Counted from the first letter of the stretch, positions 10,371-19,289 are shown. The stretch is DNA of 34,387 nt from Alkalihalobacillus sp. YIM B00296 (GCF_020179385.1 NZ_JAIBLJ010000035.1:1-34387); one strand, 5' to 3'. The notes: a model not told the origin generated them from the sequence alone. Numbers and translations: made by a program.

Positions 10371-10599
10371 TGACAGGATACAAGTAGTGTTGATCTCCCT
10401 GTATAAGAGAGCTGATGGTTGGTGCGAATCAGTACAAAGATGAACATGAATTACACCCTTGAGCTTCTTTTTTGATCATTCATCATTTTGATTGAAAAAG
10501 ACGGTAATGCCGTTAACCGAATGAGTGACGGAATAATTCCGTAATAAGGGTGGTACCGCGACTTCAATCGTCCCTGCTGTAGAAAGCAGGGACGTTTTT
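10371..10599 (+). promoter_or_regulatory. T-box riboswitch (tyrosine, UAC specifier) of aroC-hisC-tyrA-EPSP synthase operon
   Basis: Stem I starts near GACAGGATACAAG and has the GGTTGGTGCGAATC apical segment. The specifier is read as TAC at 10452-10454 (in GAAT-TAC-ACCC), in register with the serS leader. The T-box AGGGTGGTACCGCG is at 10547-10560. The terminator CGTCCCTGCT / AGCAGGGACG (10569-10594) is followed by seven T. TGGT in the T-box would pair with ACCA, the 3' end expected for tRNA-Tyr, which supports the tyrosine reading. The gene context (tyrA in the operon) agrees. Confidence 0.92.
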
Positions 10600-10628
10600 T
10601 TATTAATTTTTAGAAAGGGGTGGATGGT

Positions 10629-11795
10629 GTGAGATACCTGACAGCTGGTGAATCTCATGGACCTCAATTAACAACCATCATCGAAGGAGTCCCATCAGGC
10701 CTATCTTTGGTGAAAAAAGATATAAACAATGATTTAGCTAGAAGACAAAAAGGATATGGCAGAGGGAGACGAATGCAGATCGAGCGGGACCAGGCGAACA
10801 TCCTAAGTGGAGTCCGCCAAGGATATACACTAGGCTCTCCCATCACGCTTACTGTGGAGAACCGTGATTTCCAACATTGGAGAAAGATCATGGGTGCGGA
10901 TCCACATGAAGATGATGAAGAAGTGAAGCGTCAGATTTCAAGACCCCGTCCAGGCCATGCTGATCTGAATGGGGCAATCAAATATGGGCACCGGGATATG
11001 AGGAACGTACTGGAACGTTCTTCAGCAAGAGAAACAACCGTCAGGGTTGCAGCAGGGGCGGTGGCGAAACAGATCCTCGCAGAATTAGGGATTAAAATTG
11101 CTGGTCACGTAGTGGAAATCGGCGGAGTCAAAGCAAGCCGGGTCTCTTATGAGTCCATCGAAGAAATGCAGCAGATTACAGAAGGATCTCCTGTCCGCTG
11201 TCTGGACCCAGACGCAGGAGAAAAAATGATGCGGGCGATTGACGAAGCAAAAGAAAACGGAGATTCCATCGGTGGGATTGTAGAAGTGATAGCAGAAGGC
11301 ATGCCGATTGGTGTCGGAAGCTATGTCCATTATGACCGTAAACTGGATGCGAAACTAGCAAGTGCTATCATGAGTATCAACGCCTTCAAAGGTGTTGAAA
11401 TCGGCATCGGTTTTGAAGCTGCGGAAAAACCCGGAAGCCAGGTCCATGACGAGATATTATGGAACGAAGCGGAAGGTTATACGAGAGGCACGAATAATGC
11501 CGGGGGATTTGAAGGCGGGATGACAACTGGAATGCCTGTTGTCGTACGCGGGGTGATGAAACCGATCCCGACGTTGTATAAACCGCTTCAAAGTGTGGAT
11601 ATCGATACGAAGGAAGCATTCAAAGCAAGCATCGAACGGTCTGACAGTTGTGCCGTTCCTGCAGCAAGCGTGGTAGCAGAAGCGGTTGTCGCTTGGGAAC
11701 TGGCTGATGCGATCGTCAGTCAATTCGGTAACGACCAAATGGAGAAGATCAAGGAGAATGTGGAGCGTCATCAAAATCAAGCGAAATTGTTTTAG
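10629..11795 (+). CDS. aroC: Chorismate synthase
   Basis: Converts 5-enolpyruvylshikimate 3-phosphate to chorismate using reduced FMN, the last common step to aromatic amino acids and folate. The 388-residue protein begins [13 protein letters not shown]. Family signatures are visible: GESHG at the N-terminus, the RHxD-type segment [18 protein letters not shown], and RSDSCAVPA near the C-terminus. The start is GTG 10629, with AAAGGGG about 7 bases upstream, giving the usual N-terminus of the family; a GTG at 10620 in the same frame overlaps the ribosome binding site. It is the first gene after the tyrosine T-box; B. subtilis calls this gene aroF. Confidence 0.96.
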   Translation: MRYLTAGESHGPQLTTIIEGVPSGLSLVKKDINNDLARRQKGYGRGRRMQIERDQANILSGVRQGYTLGSPITLTVENRDFQHWRKIMGADPHEDDEEVKRQISRPRPGHADLNGAIKYGHRDMRNVLERSSARETTVRVAAGAVAKQILAELGIKIAGHVVEIGGVKASRVSYESIEEMQQITEGSPVRCLDPDAGEKMMRAIDEAKENGDSIGGIVEVIAEGMPIGVGSYVHYDRKLDAKLASAIMSINAFKGVEIGIGFEAAEKPGSQVHDEILWNEAEGYTRGTNNAGGFEGGMTTGMPVVVRGVMKPIPTLYKPLQSVDIDTKEAFKASIERSDSCAVPAASVVAEAVVAWELADAIVSQFGNDQMEKIKENVERHQNQAKLF

Positions 11796-11827
11796 ATGGT
11801 CAAAAAACGAGCATAGGAGGAGATCCA

Positions 11828-12922
11828 ATGAAAGTGAAAAAGCAGATGTTATCTTTAAAGGCTTATGAACCTGGTAAATCCATTGATAATGTGAAAAAGG
11901 AACTCGGCCTTACAGAAATCGTGAATCTGGCATCGAATGAGAATCCATTCGGGTGTTCAGAAAAAGTCCCAGAAGCCTTACAAGCGGTCTCCAATTATGC
12001 CCGTTATCCGGACAGTCGGGCTGAAGATTTGCGGGGTAAGGTGGCAAACCATCTTGGGGTAAGTGAAAATCAGCTTCTTTTCAGCAGCGGTTTGGATGAG
12101 ATGATCCAAATGATCAGTCGTTCGCTGTTATCGCCAGAAACGAATGTAGTCATGGCTTCCTTCACGTTTCCCCAGTTCCGGCATCATGCTGTAATCGAGA
12201 ATACGGAAATCCGTGACATTCCATTGAAGGAAGGGCGACATGATCTGGAGGGTATGCAACAATCCGTCGACGAACAAACAAGTCTGGTCTGGATCTGTAA
12301 TCCGAATAACCCGACTGGAACGTATGTGAATGAAATGGAGCTTAGAAGCTTTTTGGAAGTCATTCCAAACGATACGATCGTCGTTCTGGATGAAGCCTAT
12401 TATGAATACGTCACTGCGAAGGATTATCCGGATTCAATGAAACTCATCGATGAATATGACAATCTGCTTGTTTTACGGACATTCTCTAAGGGTTATGGAC
12501 TGGCTGCTTTCCGTATCGGCTATGCGATTGGACATGAAGAGCTTATGAGTAAACTTGATATTGGCAGGTTGCCATTCAATACATCAAGATTCGCACAGAT
12601 TGCTGCACAAGCGGCTCTGTCCGATGAAGCGTTTGTCAGGAACTGTTCAGAACGGAATCTTGAAGGGCTCCAGCAATTCTATACCTTTTGTAAAGAATTT
12701 AAAGTTCCTTACTATCCATCTCAAGGAAATTTCATCTATATCGAACCCGGTAAAAATCCAGAAGACCTCTTCCAATTTCTGATACAGAGAGGTTATATCG
12801 TCCGTCCTATCAAAGACGGGGTTCGCATTACAATAGGTGGAAAAGAAGATAACGAGGGTCTGATCAAGTTATTGAAAGAGTTCATGGAGAATGAGACATC
12901 GAGTATTAAACTAACATCATAA
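11828..12922 (+). CDS. hisC: Histidinol-phosphate / aromatic aminotransferase
   Basis: A PLP-dependent class I/II aminotransferase of the HisC family, 364 residues. Lys221 in TFSKGYGLAAFR is the predicted Schiff-base lysine. CNPNNPTG (157-164) and the LDEAYYEY segment with Asp188 bind the cofactor, and Arg229 holds the substrate phosphate or carboxylate. In B. subtilis HisC works in both histidine synthesis and transamination of prephenate-derived keto acids. Here it lies between aroC and tyrA, under a tyrosine T-box, which points to the aromatic role. The ATG at 11828 follows AGGAGG. The order hisC-tyrA-EPSP synthase is the same as in the B. subtilis aromatic supraoperon. Confidence 0.93.
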   Translation: MKVKKQMLSLKAYEPGKSIDNVKKELGLTEIVNLASNENPFGCSEKVPEALQAVSNYARYPDSRAEDLRGKVANHLGVSENQLLFSSGLDEMIQMISRSLLSPETNVVMASFTFPQFRHHAVIENTEIRDIPLKEGRHDLEGMQQSVDEQTSLVWICNPNNPTGTYVNEMELRSFLEVIPNDTIVVLDEAYYEYVTAKDYPDSMKLIDEYDNLLVLRTFSKGYGLAAFRIGYAIGHEELMSKLDIGRLPFNTSRFAQIAAQAALSDEAFVRNCSERNLEGLQQFYTFCKEFKVPYYPSQGNFIYIEPGKNPEDLFQFLIQRGYIVRPIKDGVRITIGGKEDNEGLIKLLKEFMENETSSIKLTS

Positions 12923-12935
12923 GGAGACCGAGACA

Positions 12936-14036
12936 GTGGAGAGACGTGTTTTACTCATTGGGGTCGGACTGATCGGAGGATCGCTCGCACTTGCAATCAA
13001 AAAAGAGCACGATGCTCGAATCATCGGCTACGACCCTAATGAAGAAAATTGTAAGCTTGCAAAAAGCCTTGAAGTGATTGACGATTATACGTCAGACCTT
13101 CAAAGTGAAGCCGAACAAGCGGACCTGATCATCCTTGCAGCTCCAGTTGAAGAAACGATCAAGCTGCTCGATGATTTCAAGGACTTTCAGTTTAAACAAA
13201 ATGTCATCATAACGGATGTAGGTAGTACAAAAGTTCATATCGTAAGAAAAGCAGAACAATTAAATGATAAAGGTGTCACCTTCATCGGTGGTCATCCGAT
13301 GGCGGGCTCACATAAATCCGGGGTCGGCAGCGCAAAGCTTCATCTTTTCGAAAATGCTTTCTATGTCCTGACAATCTTTCCGAAAACACCAGTAGAGCAG
13401 GTTGATGCTTTGAAGGACTGGTTGAAGGGAACGAAGGCGAATTTTCAAATCATGGAGCCGGAGGAGCATGATCTGGTCACCGGTATCATCAGCCATTTTC
13501 CACATGTGATGGCGGCGAGCCTCGTCCGGCAGGTGAAAAGTCATGCCCATAGGAACGAGTATGTGACCAGGTTAGCCGCAGGTGGATTCCGGGACATAAC
13601 GAGAATTGCTTCGAGCAGCCCATCGATGTGGCGCGACATCGTAAGACACAACCGTCACATTCTTTTATCTTTGCTCGATGAGTGGGAAAAGGAAATGGAA
13701 GGTGTGAAAAGATTAGTAGCTCGTGGCAATAGTGAGGAGATCTATGATTATTTCGTAAGTGCGAAGAAATATCGGGATTCGATGCCAACAGGTTCGAAAG
13801 GAGCAATCCTTGCTTTTCACGATCTTTATATAGACGTAGTAGACCATGTTGGGGTCATATCGGATGTGACGACGATTTTAGCCAAAGCAAAAATAAGTAT
13901 CACGAACATCCGTATCATTGAAGCAAGAGAAGATGTATTCGGAGTGTTGAGGCTAAGCTTCCATTCAGAAGAAGACCGGCAACAGGCAAAGGCCTGTTTA
14001 GAGCAGCATCAATACCAAACGTATACGACGATGTAG
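12936..14036 (+). CDS. tyrA: Prephenate dehydrogenase with ACT domain
   Basis: Oxidatively decarboxylates prephenate to 4-hydroxyphenylpyruvate, committing chorismate to tyrosine. The 366-residue protein opens with a Rossmann NAD-binding motif G9-V-G-L-I-G-G-S16. It then carries the conserved [12 protein letters not shown] and ISHFPHVMA segments with catalytic histidines. From about residue 295 comes an ACT domain ([13 protein letters not shown]), which in this family binds tyrosine for feedback control. The start is GTG 12936 with AAGGAGA 8 bases upstream. The gap from hisC is 13 bp, so translation may be closely linked. Confidence 0.95.
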   Translation: MERRVLLIGVGLIGGSLALAIKKEHDARIIGYDPNEENCKLAKSLEVIDDYTSDLQSEAEQADLIILAAPVEETIKLLDDFKDFQFKQNVIITDVGSTKVHIVRKAEQLNDKGVTFIGGHPMAGSHKSGVGSAKLHLFENAFYVLTIFPKTPVEQVDALKDWLKGTKANFQIMEPEEHDLVTGIISHFPHVMAASLVRQVKSHAHRNEYVTRLAAGGFRDITRIASSSPSMWRDIVRHNRHILLSLLDEWEKEMEGVKRLVARGNSEEIYDYFVSAKKYRDSMPTGSKGAILAFHDLYIDVVDHVGVISDVTTILAKAKISITNIRIIEAREDVFGVLRLSFHSEEDRQQAKACLEQHQYQTYTTM

Positions 14037-14046
14037 GAGGGTGCAG

Positions 14047-15333
14047 ATGAAGACGTTAAGCAGGTTAGTGCGAACAGGTTTGACAGGAACCATCCGGGTA
14101 CCCGGCGATAAATCGATTTCCCATCGAGCTGTCATGTTCGGCTCTATCGCTCATGGAAAGACAATAGTGGATGGATTTTTACCTGGTGAGGATTGCTTGA
14201 GCACCATTGATTGTTTCCGTAAATTAGGGGTAGAGATCGAGCAGGAAAATGATCATGTGGTGATCAATGGCAATGGAATCGAGGGGCTTCGAGAACCAAA
14301 AGACATTTTGGATGTTGGGAATTCAGGTACGACCTGCAGACTATTGTTAGGGGTTCTAGCCAATACACCGTTCCATTCTTGTGTGATCGGTGATGATTCC
14401 ATAGCGAAAAGGCCGATGAACCGGGTGACCGAGCCATTACGGGAAATGGGTACGAAAATTGATGGACGTGATACGGGGAATTTTACGCCGATCAGCATTC
14501 GTGGTGGGAACTTGAAGGCGATCGATTATGTGTCACCTGTCGGTAGTGCCCAGGTAAAATCTGCCGTGTTACTGGCTGGATTACAGGCGGATGGGACAAC
14601 GACCTTGATTGAACCTCATCATTCCAGGGACCATACTGAGCGTATGCTGAGGGCGTTCGGATGTAAGGTGGATGTTAACGACTTGACCGTCTCTTTAAAA
14701 GGAGGTCAGTCACTCACTGCGACACACATCGAAGTGCCTGGAGACATCTCCTCAGCAGCTTTTTATCTGGTAGCTGGCGCAATTGTACCGAATAGTGACC
14801 TTACCATTGAAAAGGTAGGGATCAACCCGACGAGAACAGGAATCGTTGATGTATTAAAAGAGATGGGTGCAGAAGTAACTGTTACCAATCAAAAAACGGA
14901 AACTAGTGAGCCTTTTGCAGATGTCCACATCAAGGCCTCTTCATTGGAAGGGATTGAAATCAGCGGGGATTTGATTCCGCGATTGATCGATGAGATTCCA
15001 ATCATTGCACTAGCAGCTACGCAAGCTAAAGGAACAACCGTGATCAAGGATGCAGCCGAGCTGAAGGTGAAGGAAACGAATCGGATCGATACGGTCGTGA
15101 ATGAATTGAAAAAACTCGGAGCCCAAATCGAAGCAACAGAAGATGGGATGATCATTCATGGAAAAGCGGACCTGGTTGGTAACACTGTAGATAGTCATGG
15201 TGACCATCGGATCGGAATGATGCTTGCGATTGCATCCTGTCTAGCAGACGGAGAGACAGTAATCCAAAACAGTGAAGCTGTACACGTTTCTTATCCGGCA
15301 TTTTTTGAACAATTGGAACAACTGAGGAAATAA
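14047..15333 (+). CDS. aroA: 5-enolpyruvylshikimate-3-phosphate synthase (class II motifs)
   Basis: Transfers enolpyruvate from PEP to shikimate 3-phosphate, the sixth shikimate step. The 428-residue protein has two-domain EPSPS signatures: GDKSISHR at 20-27, NVGNSGTT-like [16 protein letters not shown] and GDHRIGMML. It also carries the four short motifs used to define class II (less glyphosate-sensitive) EPSP synthases: RDHTE, GDKS, SAQVK and NPTR. The start is ATG 14047 with AGGAGG 6 bases upstream; the GTG at 14041 is inside the ribosome binding site. It is the last gene of the T-box operon, 10 bp after tyrA, and is named aroE in B. subtilis. Confidence 0.96.
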   Translation: MKTLSRLVRTGLTGTIRVPGDKSISHRAVMFGSIAHGKTIVDGFLPGEDCLSTIDCFRKLGVEIEQENDHVVINGNGIEGLREPKDILDVGNSGTTCRLLLGVLANTPFHSCVIGDDSIAKRPMNRVTEPLREMGTKIDGRDTGNFTPISIRGGNLKAIDYVSPVGSAQVKSAVLLAGLQADGTTTLIEPHHSRDHTERMLRAFGCKVDVNDLTVSLKGGQSLTATHIEVPGDISSAAFYLVAGAIVPNSDLTIEKVGINPTRTGIVDVLKEMGAEVTVTNQKTETSEPFADVHIKASSLEGIEISGDLIPRLIDEIPIIALAATQAKGTTVIKDAAELKVKETNRIDTVVNELKKLGAQIEATEDGMIIHGKADLVGNTVDSHGDHRIGMMLAIASCLADGETVIQNSEAVHVSYPAFFEQLEQLRK

Positions 15334-15340
15334 TCATAAG

Positions 15341-15382
15341 TGAAAAGCTGATCCCGTTAAGGAACCAGCTTTTCTTGCTTTT
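15341..15382 (+). terminator. Terminator of the aroC operon
   Basis: AAAAGCTG pairs with CAGCTTTT, with an imperfect inner part ATCC/GGAAC, followed by CTTGCTTTTTTT. It lies 10 bases after the EPSP synthase stop. Confidence 0.85.
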
Positions 15383-15389
15383 TTTAAAA

Positions 15390-15541
15390 GGATAAGAAAG
15401 TATAAAAATTTTGGATGCGGTGAAGAAATGTCTAGCTCCACCGCCCAACCACTTGGATCACTTCAGACCTCCTGCGGCGGTGACAGCCTCCTCGTCGGAC
15501 TTCCAGTGACCTTCGTGGTTAACCAGGGCGTTTTCGCTTTT
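15390..15541 (+). repeat. Dispersed repeat R2, copy a
   Basis: About 150 bp nearly identical to 19800-19952 (roughly 90% by eye). Landmarks are AAGTATAAAAATTTTGG, TGTCTAGCTCCACC, CACTTGGATCACTTCAG, CGTCGGACTTCCAG and CAGGGCGTTTTCGC. The ends AGC..GCCC and GGGC..GCT are inverted. The copy abuts the stop codon of dck (minus strand). Confidence 0.85.
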
Positions 15542-15543
15542 CT

Positions 15544-16215
15544 TTATATATGCTGCAGATTCTTGTTTCCGTTGATCGTTTCACCAATGTATTTCAAAAT
15601 CGGTTCGACGGATGAAGGGTTTTTCAACAAATCGTAATCGTTGATATTCACCTTCAACACCGGGCAAGTTGTAAAACTGTTGATCCAATTTTCATAGCGC
15701 TCATGCATTTCTTCCCAATAAGCGATCGGTGTCTGCTGTTCCATCGGGCGTCCGCGCAGTTTGATGCGGTCGATGATGTTCTGCAGGCTTCCTTCGATAT
15801 AGATCAATACATCAGGATGAGGGAAGTAAGGGGTCATCACCATCGCTTCGAAAAGGCTTGTATACGTTTCATAATCAATGTTCGTCATCGTGCCTTTTTC
15901 ATGGTGCATCTTGGCGAATATCCCTGTATCCTCATAAATGGAGCGATCTTGGACGAATCCCCCGCCTTTTTCAAACATTCTTTTTTGTTCTTTAAATCGT
16001 TCTGCTAAGAAATAGATTTGCAAATGGAAACTCCAACGCTCGAAATCTTGATAGAACTTGTCCAAGTAAGGATTGGTATCCACTTTTTCCATCGATGTTT
16101 CAAAGCCGAGGCTGTCAGCAATCGCGTTCGTCATCGTTGATTTACCGACCCCGACGGTACCGGCGACAGTTATGACGGCGTTTTTAGGAATCTTGTATTT
16201 CTCGAGGGCGTTCAT
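15544..16215 (-). CDS. dck: Deoxyadenosine/deoxycytidine kinase
   Basis: Phosphorylates deoxyadenosine and deoxycytidine in nucleoside salvage. The 223-residue protein has P-loop GTVGVGKST near residue 19, the DRS segment (VQDRSIYEDTG) and the FERWSFHLQIYFL substrate-binding stretch of the deoxynucleoside kinase family. An arginine-rich lid (RIKLRGRPME) is also present. It is very close to B. subtilis Dck. The ATG overlaps the upstream dgk stop by ATGA (16212-16215), so the pair is translationally coupled. The C-terminus ends directly against repeat R2a, and no separate hairpin terminator is obvious. Confidence 0.96.
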   Translation of the reverse strand: MNALEKYKIPKNAVITVAGTVGVGKSTMTNAIADSLGFETSMEKVDTNPYLDKFYQDFERWSFHLQIYFLAERFKEQKRMFEKGGGFVQDRSIYEDTGIFAKMHHEKGTMTNIDYETYTSLFEAMVMTPYFPHPDVLIYIEGSLQNIIDRIKLRGRPMEQQTPIAYWEEMHERYENWINSFTTCPVLKVNINDYDLLKNPSSVEPILKYIGETINGNKNLQHI

Positions 16216-16853
16216 TGCTTCACTTCCTTCTTATGAAAAGTCTCTTCAACCACCTTCAAAATTTCGGAAAGCTGGTCTTGGTTCTGGACAAAGTCGGTTT
16301 TGTCCCCGTCGATTGTCAATACAGGTATGTCAGGGTGAAGCTTTTGGAACTGGTACATGAAGATTTCATAATCAGAAGATAATCGCTTCAAATAATCCGG
16401 GCTGATATTCTTCTCTATGTCTCTCCCTCTAAGTGAAATACGCTTCAGCAAAGTTTCCAAGTTTGCTTTTATATAAATCACCATATTCGGTGCAGGCATA
16501 TCCTTGGTGATGATCTCGAAAATCTGCATGTACTTTTGAAAATGGACCTCTTTCAGCGTACGCATTGCAAATATACGATTTTTGAAAATATGATAATCGG
16601 ATACGACCGGTTTTCCATGCTTTAAATAGAACCGTTCAATATCTTCAAGCTGCTTGAATCTGTTACAGAGAAAGAACATTTCTGTCTGAAAGCTCCACTC
16701 TTCAATATCATCGTAAAATTTACCGAGAAATGGATTCTCTTCAACGATTTCTTTAAGAAGATGATAATCAAATTCCTCACTGATCGCTTTGGCTAAAGAT
16801 GTTTTACCGACACCGATAGGACCTTCCACTGCGATGAAGGGAGTCTTATCCAT
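16212..16853 (-). CDS. dgk: Deoxyguanosine kinase
   Basis: Phosphorylates deoxyguanosine in purine deoxynucleoside salvage; a partner of dck in the same operon. The 213-residue protein has P-loop EGPIGVGKTS at 8-17, the EEWSFQTEMFFL segment, DYHIFKNRIFA and the lid RISLRGRDIEK. The start is ATG 16853, with AGGAGG about 7 bases upstream; it gives MDKTPFIAVEGPIG, in line with the family. An upstream in-frame ATG at 16898 would lie over the promoter and add 15 atypical residues. It is the first gene of the dgk-dck operon. Confidence 0.96.
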   Translation of the reverse strand: MDKTPFIAVEGPIGVGKTSLAKAISEEFDYHLLKEIVEENPFLGKFYDDIEEWSFQTEMFFLCNRFKQLEDIERFYLKHGKPVVSDYHIFKNRIFAMRTLKEVHFQKYMQIFEIITKDMPAPNMVIYIKANLETLLKRISLRGRDIEKNISPDYLKRLSSDYEIFMYQFQKLHPDIPVLTIDGDKTDFVQNQDQLSEILKVVEETFHKKEVKQ

Positions 16854-16888
16854 AAAAGTGCCTCCTATGTACGAAATAGACAAATACA

Positions 16889-16897
16889 ATTGTAGCA
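16889..16897 (-). promoter_or_regulatory. dgk: Extended -10 promoter candidate of dgk-dck
   Basis: On the minus strand TGCTACAAT (16897-16889) is an extended -10 element, 36 bp before the dgk start. No strong -35 is seen. Confidence 0.5.
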
Positions 16898-16945
16898 TAT
16901 ACCATCCTATATCGACAGGATCAAAAATGAAAAACAGCCTCGAAA

Positions 16946-17035
16946 AAAAGTGCCCGATTCCCCATTGAACGGATAATATGCCATGTAAGCTTCTGGTATA
17001 TGATCCCCTTGAGAGTGAGGTTGATCAGGCACTTT
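16946..17035 (-). terminator. Long-loop terminator of the PhoH-like gene
   Basis: On the minus strand AAAGTGCCTGAT (from 17035) pairs over 12 bp (one G-U) with ATCGGGCACTTT, closing a loop of about 65 nt and running into a seven-T tract. It lies just after the stop at 17050. The large loop is atypical for a simple terminator. Confidence 0.65.
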
Positions 17036-17049
17036 AGAGCCCCGCAAAA

Positions 17050-18447
17050 TTATAAATATCGGGCTGCTTTTTCAGCCAGGTTCGATCGTTCTGTCCTAGA
17101 AAGACGGATAATGCCAATTTCTCCTTCGCATTTCAGCCTTTCAATCGTATAGGTAAGCCCGTTATTTACCGAATCCAGGTAAGGATGGTCGATTTGGTCC
17201 GGGTCACCAACCAGGACGATCTTTGTCCCTTTACCGACACGGCTAACGATCGTCTTGACTTCATGTTTCGTCAGGTTCTGTGCTTCATCTATGATGATGA
17301 ACTGGTTCGGAATGCTGCGTCCTCTGATATACGTCAATGCTTCGACTTCCAGGTTCAGTTGTTCGATTTCTTTCTCGATCTTCGGTATTCCGCCGTTTTT
17401 ATCATTTTTCTTATTGGAATCCGGATCGATGTTGAAAAGCTGCTCAAGGTTATCAAAGATCGGCTGCATCCATGGCCGGAGCTTTTCATCCTTTTCTCCA
17501 GGTAGATACCCGATATCTTTGCCCATTGGTACGATTGGTCGTGCAACTGTAATTCTGGAGTAATGTTTCATGTCTTGCGTTTCATGAAGAGCAGCTGCCA
17601 GTGCAAGCAAGGTCTTTCCTGTACCAGCCTTACCGATTGCACAAACCATTTCCACCTTCGGGTCGAGCAGTAATTCCAAAAACATCCTTTGCTCGACATT
17701 CTTAGGACGTAAACCCCAGATGAAAGAATCATCATCCGTGTAATAAAAAGGTCGGCAAACCAATCGGTTCGTTTTTTTGAGGACCCGTCCTACAGCGGAT
17801 TGGTTTGTTCCCGCATTACTTTTCAACAATAAGAAATCTTGTGGGTTCACTTCACTTTGAAGGTATTCAGACAACTGTTCAAGGGGAAGTTCATGGTTAG
17901 CATGAAAGGCATTGATGAATTCAGGGGGCACCTGAAGTTCGTGATAACCTTTATGAATCGTGAGGGAGCTCTCGACGAGACGGTCATTTTCATATAATTG
18001 CGCCATGAAGTTAGGCGTGTTGTGGGACTTCTTCAAAGCGTCCGCCTTTGCAATCAGTAGGATATCATTAGAAACTAATACAATGTCGCGTTCAGGTTGT
18101 TCAATCGCAATGTTGACCGCCACTGCAAGAATCCGATTGTCATTCGAATCCTCATTGAAAATGCTCTTGATGTTTTCAAAAGAGCGATGATTCAACTCGA
18201 TGACGAGTGTCCCACCGTGATCAAGCGGGAAAGGCTCATGTAAACGGTCTTTATATTTCTCACGTAACGTCTTATACTGCCGGCCGAACTCCCGAGCATT
18301 CCGGCCTACCTCATCTTGCAGCCGTTTTTTTGAATCGATTTCTTCAACCACTACAGCTGGGATGACGACATCATTACCTGCATACTTAAAAATTGAAGCA
18401 GGGTCATGTAAAATAACATTTGTGTCCAAGATATAGATCTTGTTCAA
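17050..18447 (-). CDS. PhoH family ATPase with N-terminal PIN domain (YlaK-like)
   Basis: A 465-residue two-domain protein. Residues 1-140 form a PIN nuclease fold (VLDTNVIL-like start ILDTNVIL, with acidic residues Asp8, Glu36, Asp103 and Asp128). Residues from about 250 form a PhoH P-loop ATPase with Walker A GKAGTGKT (272-279), a Walker B-like IIIDEAQN and VGDPDQID. PhoH proteins with PIN domains act in RNA unwinding and cleavage in some bacteria. The closest named relative is B. subtilis YlaK, whose role is not firmly known. The start is TTG 18447, supported by GAGAGGGG 8 bases upstream. It stands alone on the minus strand. Confidence 0.9.
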   Translation of the reverse strand: MNKIYILDTNVILHDPASIFKYAGNDVVIPAVVVEEIDSKKRLQDEVGRNAREFGRQYKTLREKYKDRLHEPFPLDHGGTLVIELNHRSFENIKSIFNEDSNDNRILAVAVNIAIEQPERDIVLVSNDILLIAKADALKKSHNTPNFMAQLYENDRLVESSLTIHKGYHELQVPPEFINAFHANHELPLEQLSEYLQSEVNPQDFLLLKSNAGTNQSAVGRVLKKTNRLVCRPFYYTDDDSFIWGLRPKNVEQRMFLELLLDPKVEMVCAIGKAGTGKTLLALAAALHETQDMKHYSRITVARPIVPMGKDIGYLPGEKDEKLRPWMQPIFDNLEQLFNIDPDSNKKNDKNGGIPKIEKEIEQLNLEVEALTYIRGRSIPNQFIIIDEAQNLTKHEVKTIVSRVGKGTKIVLVGDPDQIDHPYLDSVNNGLTYTIERLKCEGEIGIIRLSRTERSNLAEKAARYL

Positions 18448-18782
18448 GGATCCAACCCCTCTCGAGAATGACTAGTATACGCGCTATAATTATAATTCGA
18501 TTTTACACCTATCTTTACCTTTAATATCGGTTAAACTCATGGAAATGAATAGCATGAGGAAAACGATCTGGTAAAATCAACAAGCCATTATACCCAGCGG
18601 TTACCAGCTTTCATTATATAATATGAGGCAATTCACTTTTCGGTATAGATTCTATCAAACATTTGTGTGTAAAATTTAACAATTCATCCTAACCGATGCG
18701 AAAGGGTCCTAATAGGTATATAATTATTTATATGTCTTGGATTTCCTCTTCATAAGTGAACATTGAAATTTGCGTTCAGTCA

Positions 18783-18811
18783 TTTACGCTAAGACGTTTT
18801 ACGGTTATAAT
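18783..18811 (+). promoter_or_regulatory. Promoter of tRNA-Arg
   Basis: TTTACG (18783-18788), 17-bp spacer and TATAAT (18806-18811), 23 bp before the tRNA. The rest of the 18448-18834 gap is AT-rich and shows no gene or repeat I can support. Confidence 0.85.
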
Positions 18812-18834
18812 GGAGAGTACGGTCCGGATTAAAT

Positions 18835-18910
18835 GGCCCCGTAGCTCAGTGGATAGAGCGTCGGTTTCCTAAACCGTGCGTCGCAGGTTCGATTCCTGCC
18901 GGGGCCGCCA
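18835..18910 (+). tRNA. tRNA-Arg (anticodon CCU)
   Basis: The acceptor GGCCCCG pairs with CGGGGCC. The anticodon loop TTCCTAA gives anticodon CCT, reading AGG. D-arm, five-base variable loop and GGTTCGATTCC T-arm are normal, and CCA is encoded at 18908-18910. Total 76 nt. Confidence 0.97.
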
Positions 18911-18952
18911 TATGAAATGTATTTTACTTCAAAAATAATATCAGCCTGTAAA

Positions 18953-18990
18953 AGCATGTTATTTCATTAAGAAATGAACATGTTTTTTGT
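18953..18990 (+). terminator. Terminator of tRNA-Arg
   Basis: CATGTTATTTC (18955-18965) pairs with GAAATGAACATG (18971-18982) with small imperfections, followed by TTTTTTGTTTG. Confidence 0.85.
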
Positions 18991-19052
18991 TTGTTTTTTT
19001 ATGAGAAAGGGTTGTTACATCCTGTTGGGGTATTTCAATAGAAAATCTTTAT

Positions 19053-19235
19053 TAACCGAAATTCGCGACAAGGGATCCAGGCGAGACCCCGCAGCGATTT
19101 AAGGATCTTCGACTAACAACCACCACGTCCTGTGGTGAACGTCGAAGCCAGCACATCCTGTGCAAGTGAGCGAGGAGACTTGCGGATTGCACGGAAAGGG
19201 AGTGAATTTCGTAGAAATCATAAAGCGATAATAAA
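19053..19235 (+). repeat. Dispersed repeat R1, copy c, with hairpin module
   Basis: The element has GAAATTCGCGA near its left end and GTGAATTTCGTAG near its right end as an inverted pair. GACCCCGCAGCGATTTAAGGATC precedes the double-hairpin module and GAGCGAGGAGACTTGCGGAT follows it. It is closest to copy b at 8475-8662. Confidence 0.8.
19107..19163 (+). repeat. Double-hairpin RTCCT element, copy D
   Basis: Perfect outer stem CTTCGAC (19107-19113) / GTCGAAG (19141-19147), inner hairpin CACCAC-GTCCT-GTGGTG (19121-19137) and second hairpin GCAC-ATCCT-GTGC (19151-19163). The cleanest copy in the window. Confidence 0.85.
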
Positions 19236-19289
19236 AAACGATCAATCTTGCAAAGGTTAACTTCCGGTTAGTGAACCTTGATAATTGGT

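Noticed and set aside
15428-15637. Open frame beginning MSSSTAQPLGSLQ in repeat R2a, and its twin at 19838
   Set aside because: Both run through the same non-coding dispersed repeat with no ribosome binding site; similarity of the peptides is due to the repeat itself.
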